Source of the DNA: Planctomycetota bacterium
GTDB lineage: Bacteria > Planctomycetota > UBA1135 > UBA2386
DNA length: 64,000 bases
NCBI GenBank assembly: GCA_020849665.1
Contig: JADLFX010000053.1
Span: 50,851 to 114,850, forward strand
Reading direction: 5' to 3'
Shown: positions 17,470 through 26,449 of the stretch, piece after piece
Position numbering within the stretch: position 1 is the first letter of the stretch
How the letters are laid out: every line of letters starts with the position of its first letter
Translations under genes and position numbers: made by a program
Notes under the pieces: generated by a model
Databases searched by the model: none
Told to the model about the DNA's origin: nothing
The model's input: the letters and a program-made list of their open reading frames with translations, nothing else

Positions 17470-19617
17470 ATGGCGGGCATGAGCGCCACCCTCGCTCTCC
17501 TGCTCGTCCTCCTCGTCCCCCAGGACCCTCCGACCCGGGCCGCGTCCCAGCCGGCATCCCGCCCCACGCGCGGCGCGGGCGGCTGGCAGCTCGATGCGGA
17601 TGCCTGGCAGCGCCCGCCCCGGATCGCCTGGCAGCGGAGCTACGCGGACGCCCTGGCGGTGGCCAGGGCCGAGGGACGTCCGCTCCTCCTGGTGGTGAAC
17701 ATGGACGGCGAGCCGGCGTCCGAGTCGTTCGCCGGCGGGCGCTACCGCGACCCGGCCTTCGCCGCCCTGGTGGCGCGCTACGTGCCCGTGATCGCCTCCC
17801 TGCAGCGCCACACGCCGCGCGACCACGACGAACAAGGCGCGCGGATCCCGTGTCCGCGCTTCGGCACGGTCACCTGTGGCGAGCACATCGCCGCGGAGGC
17901 CGTGCTCTTCCCCCGCTACTTCCAGGCCAACCCCGTGGCGCCGCGGCACCTGGCCGTGGGCACGGACGGCAGCGTGCTCTTCGACCGCTTCCTCGACTCC
18001 GACCTGACGCGTGTCGACGAGGCCCTGCAGGCCCACGCCGCGGCGCCGCCGCCGGAACGGGACCCGGCCTCCCTCGACACGCAGGCGCTCGCCGCCGCAC
18101 GCGACGCCCGGGCGCGCAGCGAGCTCGAGCGGCGCTACGTCCAGGGCGACGGCGCGACGCGCGGCGCGCTCCTCGCCGCCGTGGCCGCAGCGCGCGGGTC
18201 GCAGCCGGACCTGCTGCGCCTGGCCCTGCGGGATCGTGACGCGGACGTGCGGGCCGCCGCGGTGCGCACCCTGGCCGCGGGCGAGGACGCGGCGCAGGTG
18301 CCCCTGATCCTGGAGGCGCTGGACCAGGATCTGCCTGCCGCGCAACGACTCCTGCTGCTCGACGGCCTCGCGCGCCTGGGAGCCGCCGACCCCACGGCCA
18401 GGATCCTGGCCCGCAGCCTGCGGGCCCTGGCCGGCGAGCCCGAAGGGTTCGATGCTCGCGCCTGGCTGGAGACGCACGCGGCCGCGCTGCGCGCGCCTGC
18501 CGAGCCGGCGCCTCGGAGCCAGGAGGACGTCGAGGCGGCCCTGGACAAGGTGGAACGCGCGCTGGCCACGGGACCCAAGGACGCGACGCTCCGCGCCCAG
18601 CAGGCGGCCCTCACCCTCGAGCTGGCCGAACTCCGGGCGGCCGCGGGCAGGCCCGCGGAGCTCTTCTTCGCCGACGCGCTGCGCCTCGCGCGCGAGGCGC
18701 TGGACCTCGGCGCACCGCGGGCACCGACCGCGGCCGTACAGGCACGCGCGGCGCTGGCCGTGGGCGATCTGGAGGCCGCCGCCGTGGCGTGGCAGGCGCT
18801 GCCCTGGGTGCAGGGCCAGGAGCCGGGGCGCCCCGAGGTGGCGGCGGTGTTCCGGGCCTTGGCGCAGGGGCGGATCCATCAGGTCGACGCGGCCGTGCGC
18901 GCCGAACGGGACTGGGACCCGCTGTGGCTCGCCCAGGCGCACGCCGCCCTGCGCGTGCTCGCCGTACACCCGTCGGGCGGCGCCGAGGACGTCCGCCGCC
19001 ACGTCGATCTGCTCGAGCGCTTCGGTGCCCGCGCCGACGCGCGCCGCGCCCTGCGCGCCGGACTCGCGCGCTTCCCCGTGCATCCCGCGCTGCATGATCT
19101 GCTGCGCCAGCAGGAGCTGGCCAGCGGCGGCCCGGACGCGTTGGAGGCCGCATACGCCTCCCTGGCGGAGGGACACCCCGATCCCGCGAGCCTCGCGTGG
19201 TTCCAGGGCTACGCGACCCTCATGGCCGCCGAGGCGCACGAGCGCGGCGGCGACCCGGCACGGGCGTTCGCGGCCTGCGAGCGGGCGCTGCGCGCGTTCG
19301 CGCGCCGCGCGGCCGGCAATCCCGCCAACGACGAGTCGGTACGGCACTACCGCGCGCTGCTGCTCGCGGCGCAGGCTGGGATCCGGCTGGGCCAGGGCGA
19401 GACCGAGGGAGCCGTGGACCTGATCTGCGAGGCGATCCGCACCGCACCCGCGAGCATGGAGAGCGCGAACGGGCTGGGGATCACGCCGGCGCAGGTCGCG
19501 GCGCGGGTGCGCGCCCGCGCCGAGGCCGACGCGCGCGCGGCCCTGGACCGCGTCCTGCGCGAGCACGCTCCCGACCTGCGGCTGCCGGCGCCGGGTCTGC
19601 GCCAGCCCGGACGCTGA
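17470..19617 (+). CDS. Secreted protein with thioredoxin-like, HEAT-like and TPR-like segments
   Basis: About 715 residues. A short hydrophobic signal (MSATLALLLVLLVPQ) follows either ATG, 17470 or 17479. Residues about 50-185 look like a thioredoxin-fold domain (WQRSYADALAVARAEGRPLL, then AFAALVARYVPVIAS). The usual CxxC after the first strand is absent, but a Cys pair appears further on in CPRFGTVTCGEH. Residues about 220-330 contain HEAT-like repeats (LLRLALRDRDADVRAAAVRTLAAGEDA). The remaining helices are TPR-like. This architecture is common among secreted planctomycete proteins of unknown role; protein-protein scaffolding is a reasonable guess. It ends two bases before the stop of convergent aroA would begin. 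Confidence 0.68.
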   Translation: MAGMSATLALLLVLLVPQDPPTRAASQPASRPTRGAGGWQLDADAWQRPPRIAWQRSYADALAVARAEGRPLLLVVNMDGEPASESFAGGRYRDPAFAALVARYVPVIASLQRHTPRDHDEQGARIPCPRFGTVTCGEHIAAEAVLFPRYFQANPVAPRHLAVGTDGSVLFDRFLDSDLTRVDEALQAHAAAPPPERDPASLDTQALAAARDARARSELERRYVQGDGATRGALLAAVAAARGSQPDLLRLALRDRDADVRAAAVRTLAAGEDAAQVPLILEALDQDLPAAQRLLLLDGLARLGAADPTARILARSLRALAGEPEGFDARAWLETHAAALRAPAEPAPRSQEDVEAALDKVERALATGPKDATLRAQQAALTLELAELRAAAGRPAELFFADALRLAREALDLGAPRAPTAAVQARAALAVGDLEAAAVAWQALPWVQGQEPGRPEVAAVFRALAQGRIHQVDAAVRAERDWDPLWLAQAHAALRVLAVHPSGGAEDVRRHVDLLERFGARADARRALRAGLARFPVHPALHDLLRQQELASGGPDALEAAYASLAEGHPDPASLAWFQGYATLMAAEAHERGGDPARAFAACERALRAFARRAAGNPANDESVRHYRALLLAAQAGIRLGQGETEGAVDLICEAIRTAPASMESANGLGITPAQVAARVRARAEADARAALDRVLREHAPDLRLPAPGLRQPGR

Positions 19618-20895
19618 TCACGTCACCTCGGCGACGCGCGCGAGCCACTCCCAGAACCCCGGCCAGCTCTTCGCCACCGCGTCGCGGTGCGGCAGCGAGA
19701 CGCCCTGCGGCAGCACCGTGCCGAGCAGCGCGAGTGCCATGATCACCCGGTGGTCCGCCGGAGCGGGCACGGGCACGGGTTCGTTGCCGTCCGCCCGCAG
19801 GGGGCCGCGCACCCAGAGGCCGTCGGTGAGTTCCTGGCATTCGACGCCGAGGGCCTGCAACGCCATGGCCATCGCCGCGATCCGGTCGCTCTCCTTGGCC
19901 CGCAGCGACGCCGCGCCGGTGAGGAGCGTCTCGCCCGACCGGGTGGCAGCGAGGGCCGCGAGCGCGGGAAAGGCGTCGGGGCGCAGGCCCAGCCGATCCA
20001 GCACCACGCCGGCGTGCGGCGCCGCGCCCAGCAGTGCCGCGAGGTCCTCGCCCACCGCGGCCTCCGGATGCGGGTTGCCGATCGGGCCCACGAACGGCAC
20101 CGCGGCGCGACGGTGCAACGCCGCGAGCACCCGCACGAACGTGGCCGAGGATGCATCGGGAGGAATCGCGAACTCCTCCGGGATCGGCCCCCATGGTCCC
20201 ACCTCGATCTGCAAGTCCGGCCCCACCCACCGGGAGCGCACCTCGCAGCCGAACCCGCGCAGGACCGAACCCGTCATCGCGAGGTACCCGGGCGCCGCCG
20301 GTCGCAGCGCGCGAACCCGCCCCGTGCCCCCCGCGCGCAGGCTCCGCAGCGCCATCCCGAGCACCGCACCGCTGGCGGCCTGCGAGGTCCCGGAGGCTTC
20401 CACGTCGAGCACGCTCGGGATCGAGCGCGCCGGGCCCGCGATGCGCAGCGGCAGGCCCTCGCCCTCCGTCCGGAGGCCGAGCGCATGGAGCGTCGCGAGC
20501 ACCGCGCCGAGGGGGCGCGCGCGCAGGCCCGGCGCGCCGTCCACGACGAGGCTCCCGCCGAGCAGCGGCACCACCAGGAGCAGCATCCGCAATGCCGTCG
20601 CGTTCTCGCCCAGGAAGAGCTCGGCCGGACGCGGTGCGGCCGCGACGCCCTGGATCCTGCACCCTTCCGCCTGCCACTCGACCCGCGCGCCCAGTCGTTC
20701 CAGCGCCACGCCGAGGAGTTCCGGGTCGGCGGAGCGGAGCGCGCCACGCAGGAGCCGGCGACCCGGCAGGAAGCCCGCGAGCACCATCGCACGCTGGGTG
20801 TGGCTCTTGCACCCGGGCAGGTCGGGCAGGCCGAGATCCGCGGGCACGCCCCCCACGCGCGGGCGGACGGCGACGCTGCGTGGCGCTGGGTTCAC
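19618..20895 (-). CDS. aroA: 3-phosphoshikimate 1-carboxyvinyltransferase (EPSP synthase)
   Basis: Cytoplasmic shikimate-pathway enzyme joining PEP and shikimate-3-phosphate. 425 residues from the GTG at 20895. Motifs: LPGCKSHTQRA (27-36, the phosphate-binding PGSKS-like loop, with Cys for the usual first Ser), LFLGENATALR (93-103), SGTSQAASG for S3P binding, an acidic PPDASSATFV segment and RAKESDRIAAM near the C-terminal domain. At Ala99 the residue aligned with E. coli Gly96 is Ala, as in class II enzymes. The divergence of several motifs shows it is an outlying family member, but order and length fit AroA and not MurA. Divergent from purC across only 36 bases. Confidence 0.9.
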   Translation of the reverse strand: MNPAPRSVAVRPRVGGVPADLGLPDLPGCKSHTQRAMVLAGFLPGRRLLRGALRSADPELLGVALERLGARVEWQAEGCRIQGVAAAPRPAELFLGENATALRMLLLVVPLLGGSLVVDGAPGLRARPLGAVLATLHALGLRTEGEGLPLRIAGPARSIPSVLDVEASGTSQAASGAVLGMALRSLRAGGTGRVRALRPAAPGYLAMTGSVLRGFGCEVRSRWVGPDLQIEVGPWGPIPEEFAIPPDASSATFVRVLAALHRRAAVPFVGPIGNPHPEAAVGEDLAALLGAAPHAGVVLDRLGLRPDAFPALAALAATRSGETLLTGAASLRAKESDRIAAMAMALQALGVECQELTDGLWVRGPLRADGNEPVPVPAPADHRVIMALALLGTVLPQGVSLPHRDAVAKSWPGFWEWLARVAEVT

Positions 20896-20931
20896 GGCGC
20901 GGGCACGATAGCCGCTCCCGCCCGACCCGCC

Positions 20932-21816
20932 ATGCAAGACGAACCCCTGCTGCGCACGGACCTGCCCTTCGCCGCCAAGGTCGGCACGGGCAAGGTCCGC
21001 GACCTCTACCGCCTCGGCGACGACCTGCTGCTCGTGGCCACGGACCGCGTGTCGGCGTTCGACGTGGTGATGGACCAGGGCATCCCGGGCAAGGGCCGCG
21101 TGCTCACCGCCCTCTCGGTGTTCTGGTTCGGGAGGCTGCGGGCCGTGCTGCCCAATCACCTCATCACCGCCGACGTGGATCGCATCCCGCAGATCCCCGC
21201 CAGCCATCGTGATCTCCTGCGCGGGCGCGTCATGCTCTGCCGGCGGGCGCAGCCCCTCCCCGTGGAGTGGGTGGTGCGTGGCTACCTCACCGGCAGCGGC
21301 TGGAGCGACTACCAGCGCGACGGCAGCGTCAGCGGCGTGGCCCTGCCCAAGGGACTGAAGCACGCGAGCGCGCTGGAACCGCCGATCCTGACCCCGTCCA
21401 CCAAGGCCGCGCAGGGCCACGACGAGCCCATCCCCTTCAGCCACGTCGAGGCGCTCGTGGGCGCGGCCGTCGCGCGTCGCGCCCGCGACGCGGCCCTGGC
21501 CCTGTACCAGGCGGGCCGCGACCACGCCCGCAGCCGCGGCATCGTGATCGCCGACACGAAGTTCGAGTTCGGCATCCGCGACGGCGAACTGCTCCTGATC
21601 GACGAGTGCCTGACGCCGGACAGCTCGCGCTTCTGGCCGGCCGAGGCCGTGGTGCCAGGCGCACAGCCGCCGAGCTACGACAAGCAGGTCCTGCGCAACT
21701 ACCTGCTGACCCTGCCGTGGAACAAGCAGCCGCCCCCGCCGCCGCTGCCCGAGATCGTGGTGCTTCAGCTGGCCGCCACGTATGCCGAGATCCAACGCAG
21801 GCTGACGGCCACCTGA
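20932..21816 (+). CDS. purC: Phosphoribosylaminoimidazole-succinocarboxamide synthase (SAICAR synthase)
   Basis: Purine-pathway ligase joining CAIR and aspartate with ATP. The 294-residue product matches the longer (yeast ADE1-like) form: KVGTGKVRDLYRLGDDLLLVATDR at the N-terminal glycine-rich strand, PVEWVVRGYLTGSGW, PILTPSTKA, IVIADTKFEFG and LIDECLTPDSSRFWP. All these are diagnostic SAICAR synthase blocks. The ATG at 20932 begins directly before the first conserved strand. No Shine-Dalgarno is visible and the upstream gap is 36 bases, so a very short leader or leaderless transcript is possible. mtnA follows 37 bases downstream on the same strand. Confidence 0.96.
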   Translation: MQDEPLLRTDLPFAAKVGTGKVRDLYRLGDDLLLVATDRVSAFDVVMDQGIPGKGRVLTALSVFWFGRLRAVLPNHLITADVDRIPQIPASHRDLLRGRVMLCRRAQPLPVEWVVRGYLTGSGWSDYQRDGSVSGVALPKGLKHASALEPPILTPSTKAAQGHDEPIPFSHVEALVGAAVARRARDAALALYQAGRDHARSRGIVIADTKFEFGIRDGELLLIDECLTPDSSRFWPAEAVVPGAQPPSYDKQVLRNYLLTLPWNKQPPPPPLPEIVVLQLAATYAEIQRRLTAT

Positions 21817-21853
21817 ACCGTCGCCGACCGACGCACAGAGCCCGGCACCGAGC

Positions 21854-22885
21854 ATGGCACTCCCCCCCACCCTGGCCTGGCACGGCGATGTGCAAGGCAC
21901 CCTGCACCTCCTGGACCAGACCCGCCTGCCACGCGAGGTGGCCGTCCTCGAGATCCGCTCCGTGGCCGGGTTGATCGACGCCATCCGCAGGCTGGCGGTG
22001 CGTGGCGCCCCCGCCATCGGGGTGGCGGCGGCGTACGGCATGGTCCTGGGCGTGCGGGCCGCACGTCCGGCCGATCCCCGGGAGTTCGCATCGGCCGTGG
22101 CGTCGGTGGGCGAGGCCCTGATCGCCGCGCGCCCCACGGCGGTGAACCTCGCCTGGGCGGTGCGCCGGGTGCAGGTGCGCGCCGCGCGCGAACCCGCACT
22201 GACCGCCCTGCTCCACGAGGCGATCGCCATCCACGACGAGGATCGGGAACTCTGCCGGCGGATCGGTGCGGCCGGGGCGCCGCTGCTGCGCGAGGGCATG
22301 CGTGTCCTCACCCACTGCAACGCCGGCCGTCTCGCCACCGCCGGCGACGGCACGGCGCTGGCCGTGCTCTTCGCCGCGTGGCGCGCCGGGCGGCGCTTCA
22401 CCGTGCTGGCCGACGAGACGCGTCCGCTCCTGCAGGGAGCGCGCCTCACCGCCCTCGAACTGCACGCGGAGGGCATCCCGGTCGCCGTGATCCCCGATGC
22501 CGCCGCGGCGGGCTTGATCGCCCGCGGCGAGGTGGACCTCGTGATCACCGGCGCCGACCGCATCGCCGCGAACGGCGACGTGGCCAACAAGGTCGGCACC
22601 TACGGACTCGCCCTGGCCGCACGCGCCCACGGAGTGCCCTTCTACGTCGCGGCGCCGGCGAGCACCTTCGACCTGAGCCTGTCCGGCGGCCCGCAGATCC
22701 CGATCGAGGAACGCTCCCCGGACGAGGTGCTGCACTGCCAGGGCGTGCCGATCGCCGCTCCCGGAGTGGGTGCCCGCAACCCCGCGTTCGACGTGACTCC
22801 TGCCAGCCTTGTCACCGGCCTGATCACCGACCGCGGCCTGATCCGCCCGATCTCCGAGGCGGCGATCAAGGAAGCGCTGGCCTGA
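21854..22885 (+). CDS. mtnA: S-methyl-5-thioribose-1-phosphate isomerase MtnA
   Basis: Methionine-salvage enzyme converting methylthioribose-1-phosphate to methylthioribulose-1-phosphate. The 343-residue product shows VRGAPAIGVAAAYG, THCNAGRLATAGDGTAL with the catalytic Cys155, VLADETRPLLQGARLTA and VITGADRIAANGDVANKVGTY with the catalytic Asp235. These residues distinguish MtnA from eIF2B-like relatives. It lies between purC and a small uncharacterised gene; no other methionine-salvage gene is in the window. Confidence 0.95.
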   Translation: MALPPTLAWHGDVQGTLHLLDQTRLPREVAVLEIRSVAGLIDAIRRLAVRGAPAIGVAAAYGMVLGVRAARPADPREFASAVASVGEALIAARPTAVNLAWAVRRVQVRAAREPALTALLHEAIAIHDEDRELCRRIGAAGAPLLREGMRVLTHCNAGRLATAGDGTALAVLFAAWRAGRRFTVLADETRPLLQGARLTALELHAEGIPVAVIPDAAAAGLIARGEVDLVITGADRIAANGDVANKVGTYGLALAARAHGVPFYVAAPASTFDLSLSGGPQIPIEERSPDEVLHCQGVPIAAPGVGARNPAFDVTPASLVTGLITDRGLIRPISEAAIKEALA

Positions 22886-22901
22886 TTCCGATCTCCTTCG
22901 C

Positions 22902-23168
22902 ATGTCGAAGGACGCCCGCACCCGCAAGAAGACCACGCAGACCGTGACACGGAGCCCCGGGCTGCCTGCAGCCGCCGCGGGACCGGAACGCAAGCCCGCG
23001 CCCCGCGGCCTCCGCCGCCTCAAGGCGCCCGCCGACCTCGAGATCGACCCCGACGCCCTCGAGTTCATCGCCGCCCTCGACGCCTTCCGCAAGAAGCACA
23101 ACCGCCCCTTCCCCACCTGGAGCGAAGTCCTCTACGTCCTCAAGCAACTCGGCTACAAGCGGACCTGA
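22902..23168 (+). CDS. Small conserved protein of unknown function
   Basis: 88 residues. The first 45 are basic and low-complexity (MSKDARTRKKTTQT...). The C-terminal half, IDPDALEFIAALDAFRKKHN followed by RPFPTWSEVLYVLKQLGYKR, is a compact helical unit of a kind I recall as a small uncharacterised protein in several high-GC bacteria. The helix-turn-helix-like spacing and basic charge would fit nucleic-acid binding, but that is only an inference. Starts 16 bases after mtnA and is likely co-transcribed. Confidence 0.7.
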   Translation: MSKDARTRKKTTQTVTRSPGLPAAAAGPERKPAPRGLRRLKAPADLEIDPDALEFIAALDAFRKKHNRPFPTWSEVLYVLKQLGYKRT

Positions 23169-23269
23169 AGCGACTCTGAGCAATCTCGACGGTCGGTGCT
23201 ACGCCGTCGTAACGAAACCGCGCCCGGTTCGGGGCCGCACACGACGAGCCACGCTTCCGTGGCCGGCGC

Positions 23270-24100
23270 TCACGAGCGAGACAGGTACGCCAGCAGCACT
23301 CCGCCCAGGGCGATCCGATACCACGCGAACGGCGCGAACGTGTGCCGCTGCAGGAATCGCACGAACGGCCGCACCACCACGAATGCGGTCACCATGGCGG
23401 CCAGTGCCGCCACCGCGAACTCCACCAGGAACGTCCCCTGCAACCGCTCGTGGTCCTTCGCCAGCTTGAGCAGCCCCGCGCCGTAGAGGATCGGCAGGCC
23501 CACGAGGAACGAGAACTCCGCCGCCGCGACGCGCGAGAGCCCGAGCAGCAGCGCGCCGGCGATGGTCGCGCCCGAGCGGCTGGTCCCGGGCACCAGCGCG
23601 AGACACTGGAAGATCCCGATCCCCAGTGCCACGGGCAGGGTGATCGCCGCCAGGGGCTGCGCCGCCACGCCGCGCGCGTCGCGGCCGCGCAGCCAGCGCT
23701 CGAGCACCAGCAGCAGCACTCCGCCCACCAGCGTGGTGGCCGCCACGGTGCCCGTGTTGAAGAGCCGCGCCCCGATCCAGTCGTCCGCGAGCAGGCCGAG
23801 CAGCGCCGCCGGCAACGCCGCGACCAGGATCGCCCAGAGCAGGTTGGCGCGGCCCTCGTGCACGGGCCGCGCCACCGTCCGCGCGGCGTCCAGGAGCCTC
23901 CGCCAGTAGAGCAGGACGATCGCCGTGATCGCGCCCATCTGGATCGCGACCTCCAGCGTCGGGTCGCTGCCACCCAGCCACGCGTGCACCAGCACGAGAT
24001 GGCCGGTGCTGCTCACCGGCAGGAACTCGGTGAGCCCTTCCACCACGCCGAGCACGACCGCCTTGAAGAGGTCGGCGGCGCCCCCCTCGGGGCCGCTCAC
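23270..24100 (-). CDS. uppP: Undecaprenyl-diphosphate phosphatase UppP (BacA)
   Basis: Membrane phosphatase that recycles undecaprenyl diphosphate for peptidoglycan and polysaccharide synthesis. About 276 residues with eight or so helices. Family motifs: GVVEGLTEFLPVSSTGHL (E-rich catalytic block, residues about 17-35) and CLALVPGTSRSGATI (residues about 165-180) with the catalytic Ser and Arg. The GTG at 24100 overlaps the stop of ald by four bases (GTGA), so translation is coupled to ald. The C-terminal helix YRIALGGVLLAYLSRS is complete. Confidence 0.94.
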   Translation of the reverse strand: MSGPEGGAADLFKAVVLGVVEGLTEFLPVSSTGHLVLVHAWLGGSDPTLEVAIQMGAITAIVLLYWRRLLDAARTVARPVHEGRANLLWAILVAALPAALLGLLADDWIGARLFNTGTVAATTLVGGVLLLVLERWLRGRDARGVAAQPLAAITLPVALGIGIFQCLALVPGTSRSGATIAGALLLGLSRVAAAEFSFLVGLPILYGAGLLKLAKDHERLQGTFLVEFAVAALAAMVTAFVVVRPFVRFLQRHTFAPFAWYRIALGGVLLAYLSRS

Positions 24101-25203
24101 AGCACCTTGTCGACCGGCACGAGCGGCATCCCGAACGCCTGCGCCACACCCTCGTGGGTCACCTTGCCGGCCACGACGTTGGCCGCCGTGGCGAGGACGG
24201 GATCGTGCAGGGCCTTGGCCGCGCCGAGGTCGGCCAGACGCCGCGCGTATGGTCCCGTCGCGCTCGTCAGGGCGAAGGTCGACGTGCGCGCCACCGCCCC
24301 CGGCATGTTGGCCACGCAGTAGTGCACGACGCCGTCGATCACGTACGTCGGATCGGCATGCGTCGTGGGCTTGCAGGTCTCGATGCACCCGCCCTGGTCC
24401 ACGGCGACGTCCACGATCACCGCGCCGTCCTTCATGTGCTTGAGGTCCTCGCGGCGCACCAGCAGCGGGGCCCGCGCGCCGCTCACCAGCACCGCGCCGA
24501 CCACCAGGTCGGCCTCGTGCAGGCGCTCGCGGATCGCCAGCGGCGAACTGTGCAGGGTGACCACGTTCGGCGGCATCACGTCGGAGAGGTAGCGCAGGCG
24601 GTCCAGGCTGATGTCCATGAGGCACACCCGCGCCCCGAGCCCCGCGGCCATGCGTGCGGCGTTGGAGCCGACCACGCCGCCCCCGAGGATCAGCACGTTG
24701 CCCGGCTCCACGCCTGGCACGCCGCCCAGCAGCACGCCGCGCCCGCCGTTGTGCCGCTCCAGGTAGTACGCCCCCACCTGGATCGCCATGCGCCCGGCCA
24801 CCTCGCTCATCGGCGTGAGCAGGGGCAGCGTGCGATGCACGGTCAGGGTCTCGTATGCGAAGCAGTGCGCCCCGCTCTTCACCATGGCCTCGGTCAGCGC
24901 CCGGTCGGCGGCGAAGTGGAAGTAGGTGAACAGGAGCTGGCCCTTGCGGATCAGCGGCCACTCCTGCTGCAGCGGCTCCTTCACCTTCACGATCATGTCG
25001 GCGCGCGCGTAGATCGTCGCGGCGTCGGCCACCAGTTCGGCGCCGGCCTTGGCGTAGGCGTCGTCCGGGATCCCCGCCCCGAGGCCGCCGCCGGTCTGGA
25101 CCAGGACCTTGTGTCCGCCTTGCACCAGCTCGTGCACCATCGCGGGCACGGCACCGATGCGGTTCTCCTGCTGCTTGATCTCCTTGGGGACGCCGATGAG
25201 CAT
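24097..25203 (-). CDS. ald: Alanine dehydrogenase
   Basis: NAD-dependent interconversion of L-alanine and pyruvate plus ammonia. The 368-residue product opens with MLIGVPKEIKQQENRIGAVP, has KVKEPLQQEW with the substrate-binding Lys, and the Rossmann block VLILGGGVVGSNAARMAAGLG. It continues with the family's IVDVAVDQGGCIETCKPTTH and the NMPGAV loop, all standard for Ald and not for saccharopine dehydrogenase or PntA. The ATG at 25203 is the family start. A TATACT -10-like element lies about 40 bases upstream on this strand (25248-25243). Followed directly by uppP with a four-base overlap. Confidence 0.95.
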   Translation of the reverse strand: MLIGVPKEIKQQENRIGAVPAMVHELVQGGHKVLVQTGGGLGAGIPDDAYAKAGAELVADAATIYARADMIVKVKEPLQQEWPLIRKGQLLFTYFHFAADRALTEAMVKSGAHCFAYETLTVHRTLPLLTPMSEVAGRMAIQVGAYYLERHNGGRGVLLGGVPGVEPGNVLILGGGVVGSNAARMAAGLGARVCLMDISLDRLRYLSDVMPPNVVTLHSSPLAIRERLHEADLVVGAVLVSGARAPLLVRREDLKHMKDGAVIVDVAVDQGGCIETCKPTTHADPTYVIDGVVHYCVANMPGAVARTSTFALTSATGPYARRLADLGAAKALHDPVLATAANVVAGKVTHEGVAQAFGMPLVPVDKVL

Positions 25204-25348
25204 GGGGTGCGAGGGAAGGGGTCTGGTGGGGAAAAGGGCGGGAGTATAGCCGCGCGGGTTCGGGCGCCACGCCACGGTTTGTGCGCGGCGGACCCGCGCG
25301 CACGTCCGGCAATTCGCGGGTCTCTGCCGACGTTGCCCCGCACGGGCC

Positions 25349-26449
25349 ATGTCCGCTTCCCGCTACCTCCGCTGGCGGCGTCCGCTCGCCGTGCTCCTCG
25401 GCCTGGTGCTGGTGGTCGCGCTCCTGGCGTGGCTGATGGGCGGATTCCATGCGCGCATCCCGCCGGCGGAGCCGGCGCCCGTGTTGCACGCGGCACCCGA
25501 CGCGGCGCGCCACACGGTGCAGAGCCTCAAGGTCGCGCGCCACGAGAGCGCGGTCGGCACCGTGCGCGCGGTCCACGAGACCGCAGTCGCCGCGCGCATC
25601 CTCGGCCGCATCCGCACGCTGCGGGTCGACCGAGCCGGCCAGCCCGTCACCCAGGGTGAGGTTCTCGTGGAGCTGGAGGCCGCCGACCTGCAGGCGGTGG
25701 TCGAACAGGGCCGCGCCTCGCTGGCCGCCGCGGAAACCCGGCGCGACAAGGCACGGATCGACCTGCAGCGCACCGAGGAGCTGGTGCGCGGCGGCGTGGC
25801 GCCCGAGGACCGGCTCGACGCCGACCGCGCGGCGTTCCGCGCCGCGGAGGCCGAGGTGGAGCGCGCACGTCAGGCCGTCGCAGGAGCCGAGAGCGCGGTG
25901 GGGTTCGCAACCATCCGCGCGCCGATCACCGGCATCGTCGTCGACAAGAAGGTGAACCTGGGCGACATCGCCCAGCCCGGTCAGGTGCTCTTCAGCCTCT
26001 ACGACCCCACGCGCCTGCAGCTGGTGGCCGTGGTGCGCGAGGAGCTCGCGGGCAGCCTGCGCGTCGGCGACCCGGTGCGCGTCACCCTGGACGCCCTCGG
26101 CAAGGAATGCGCCGGCACCGTCGCCGAGATCGTCCCCGAGGCACAGGCGCGCACCCGCAGCTTCGAGGTGAAGGTCGTCGGCCCCTGCCAGCCGGGCATC
26201 GTGACCGGCATGTTCGGCCGTCTGCACATCCCCGTGGGCGAGCGCGAGGAGGTGCGTGTTCCGAAGGCCGCGCTGGCCAGCGTCGGCCAGCTCGACTTCG
26301 CGTACGTGGTCGGCGCCGACGGCGGCGTGCGGCGCCGCTACGTCCGCCTGGGCCCCGTGGAGGCGGCGACCGGAACGGTGGAGGTGCTCAGCGGTCTGGC
26401 GCCAGGCGAGGTCGTCGTGGCCGAGGCCGCCGCGGTGCGCGCACGATGA
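25349..26449 (+). CDS. RND efflux periplasmic adaptor (membrane fusion protein)
   Basis: 366-residue adaptor linking an inner-membrane RND pump to an outer-membrane channel. It has an N-terminal anchor helix (about 12-31), and a lipoyl half-motif before and after a hairpin. The helical hairpin covers about 110-170 with a coiled-coil repeat (ARASLAAAETRRDKARIDLQ) and IRAPITGIVVDKKVNLGDIAQPGQ as the second lipoyl half. A beta-barrel and membrane-proximal domain follow. The pump gene starts inside its stop codon (ATGA overlap). No outer-membrane TolC-like gene is visible here, so it must be encoded elsewhere. Substrate unknown. Confidence 0.9.
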   Translation: MSASRYLRWRRPLAVLLGLVLVVALLAWLMGGFHARIPPAEPAPVLHAAPDAARHTVQSLKVARHESAVGTVRAVHETAVAARILGRIRTLRVDRAGQPVTQGEVLVELEAADLQAVVEQGRASLAAAETRRDKARIDLQRTEELVRGGVAPEDRLDADRAAFRAAEAEVERARQAVAGAESAVGFATIRAPITGIVVDKKVNLGDIAQPGQVLFSLYDPTRLQLVAVVREELAGSLRVGDPVRVTLDALGKECAGTVAEIVPEAQARTRSFEVKVVGPCQPGIVTGMFGRLHIPVGEREEVRVPKAALASVGQLDFAYVVGADGGVRRRYVRLGPVEAATGTVEVLSGLAPGEVVVAEAAAVRAR

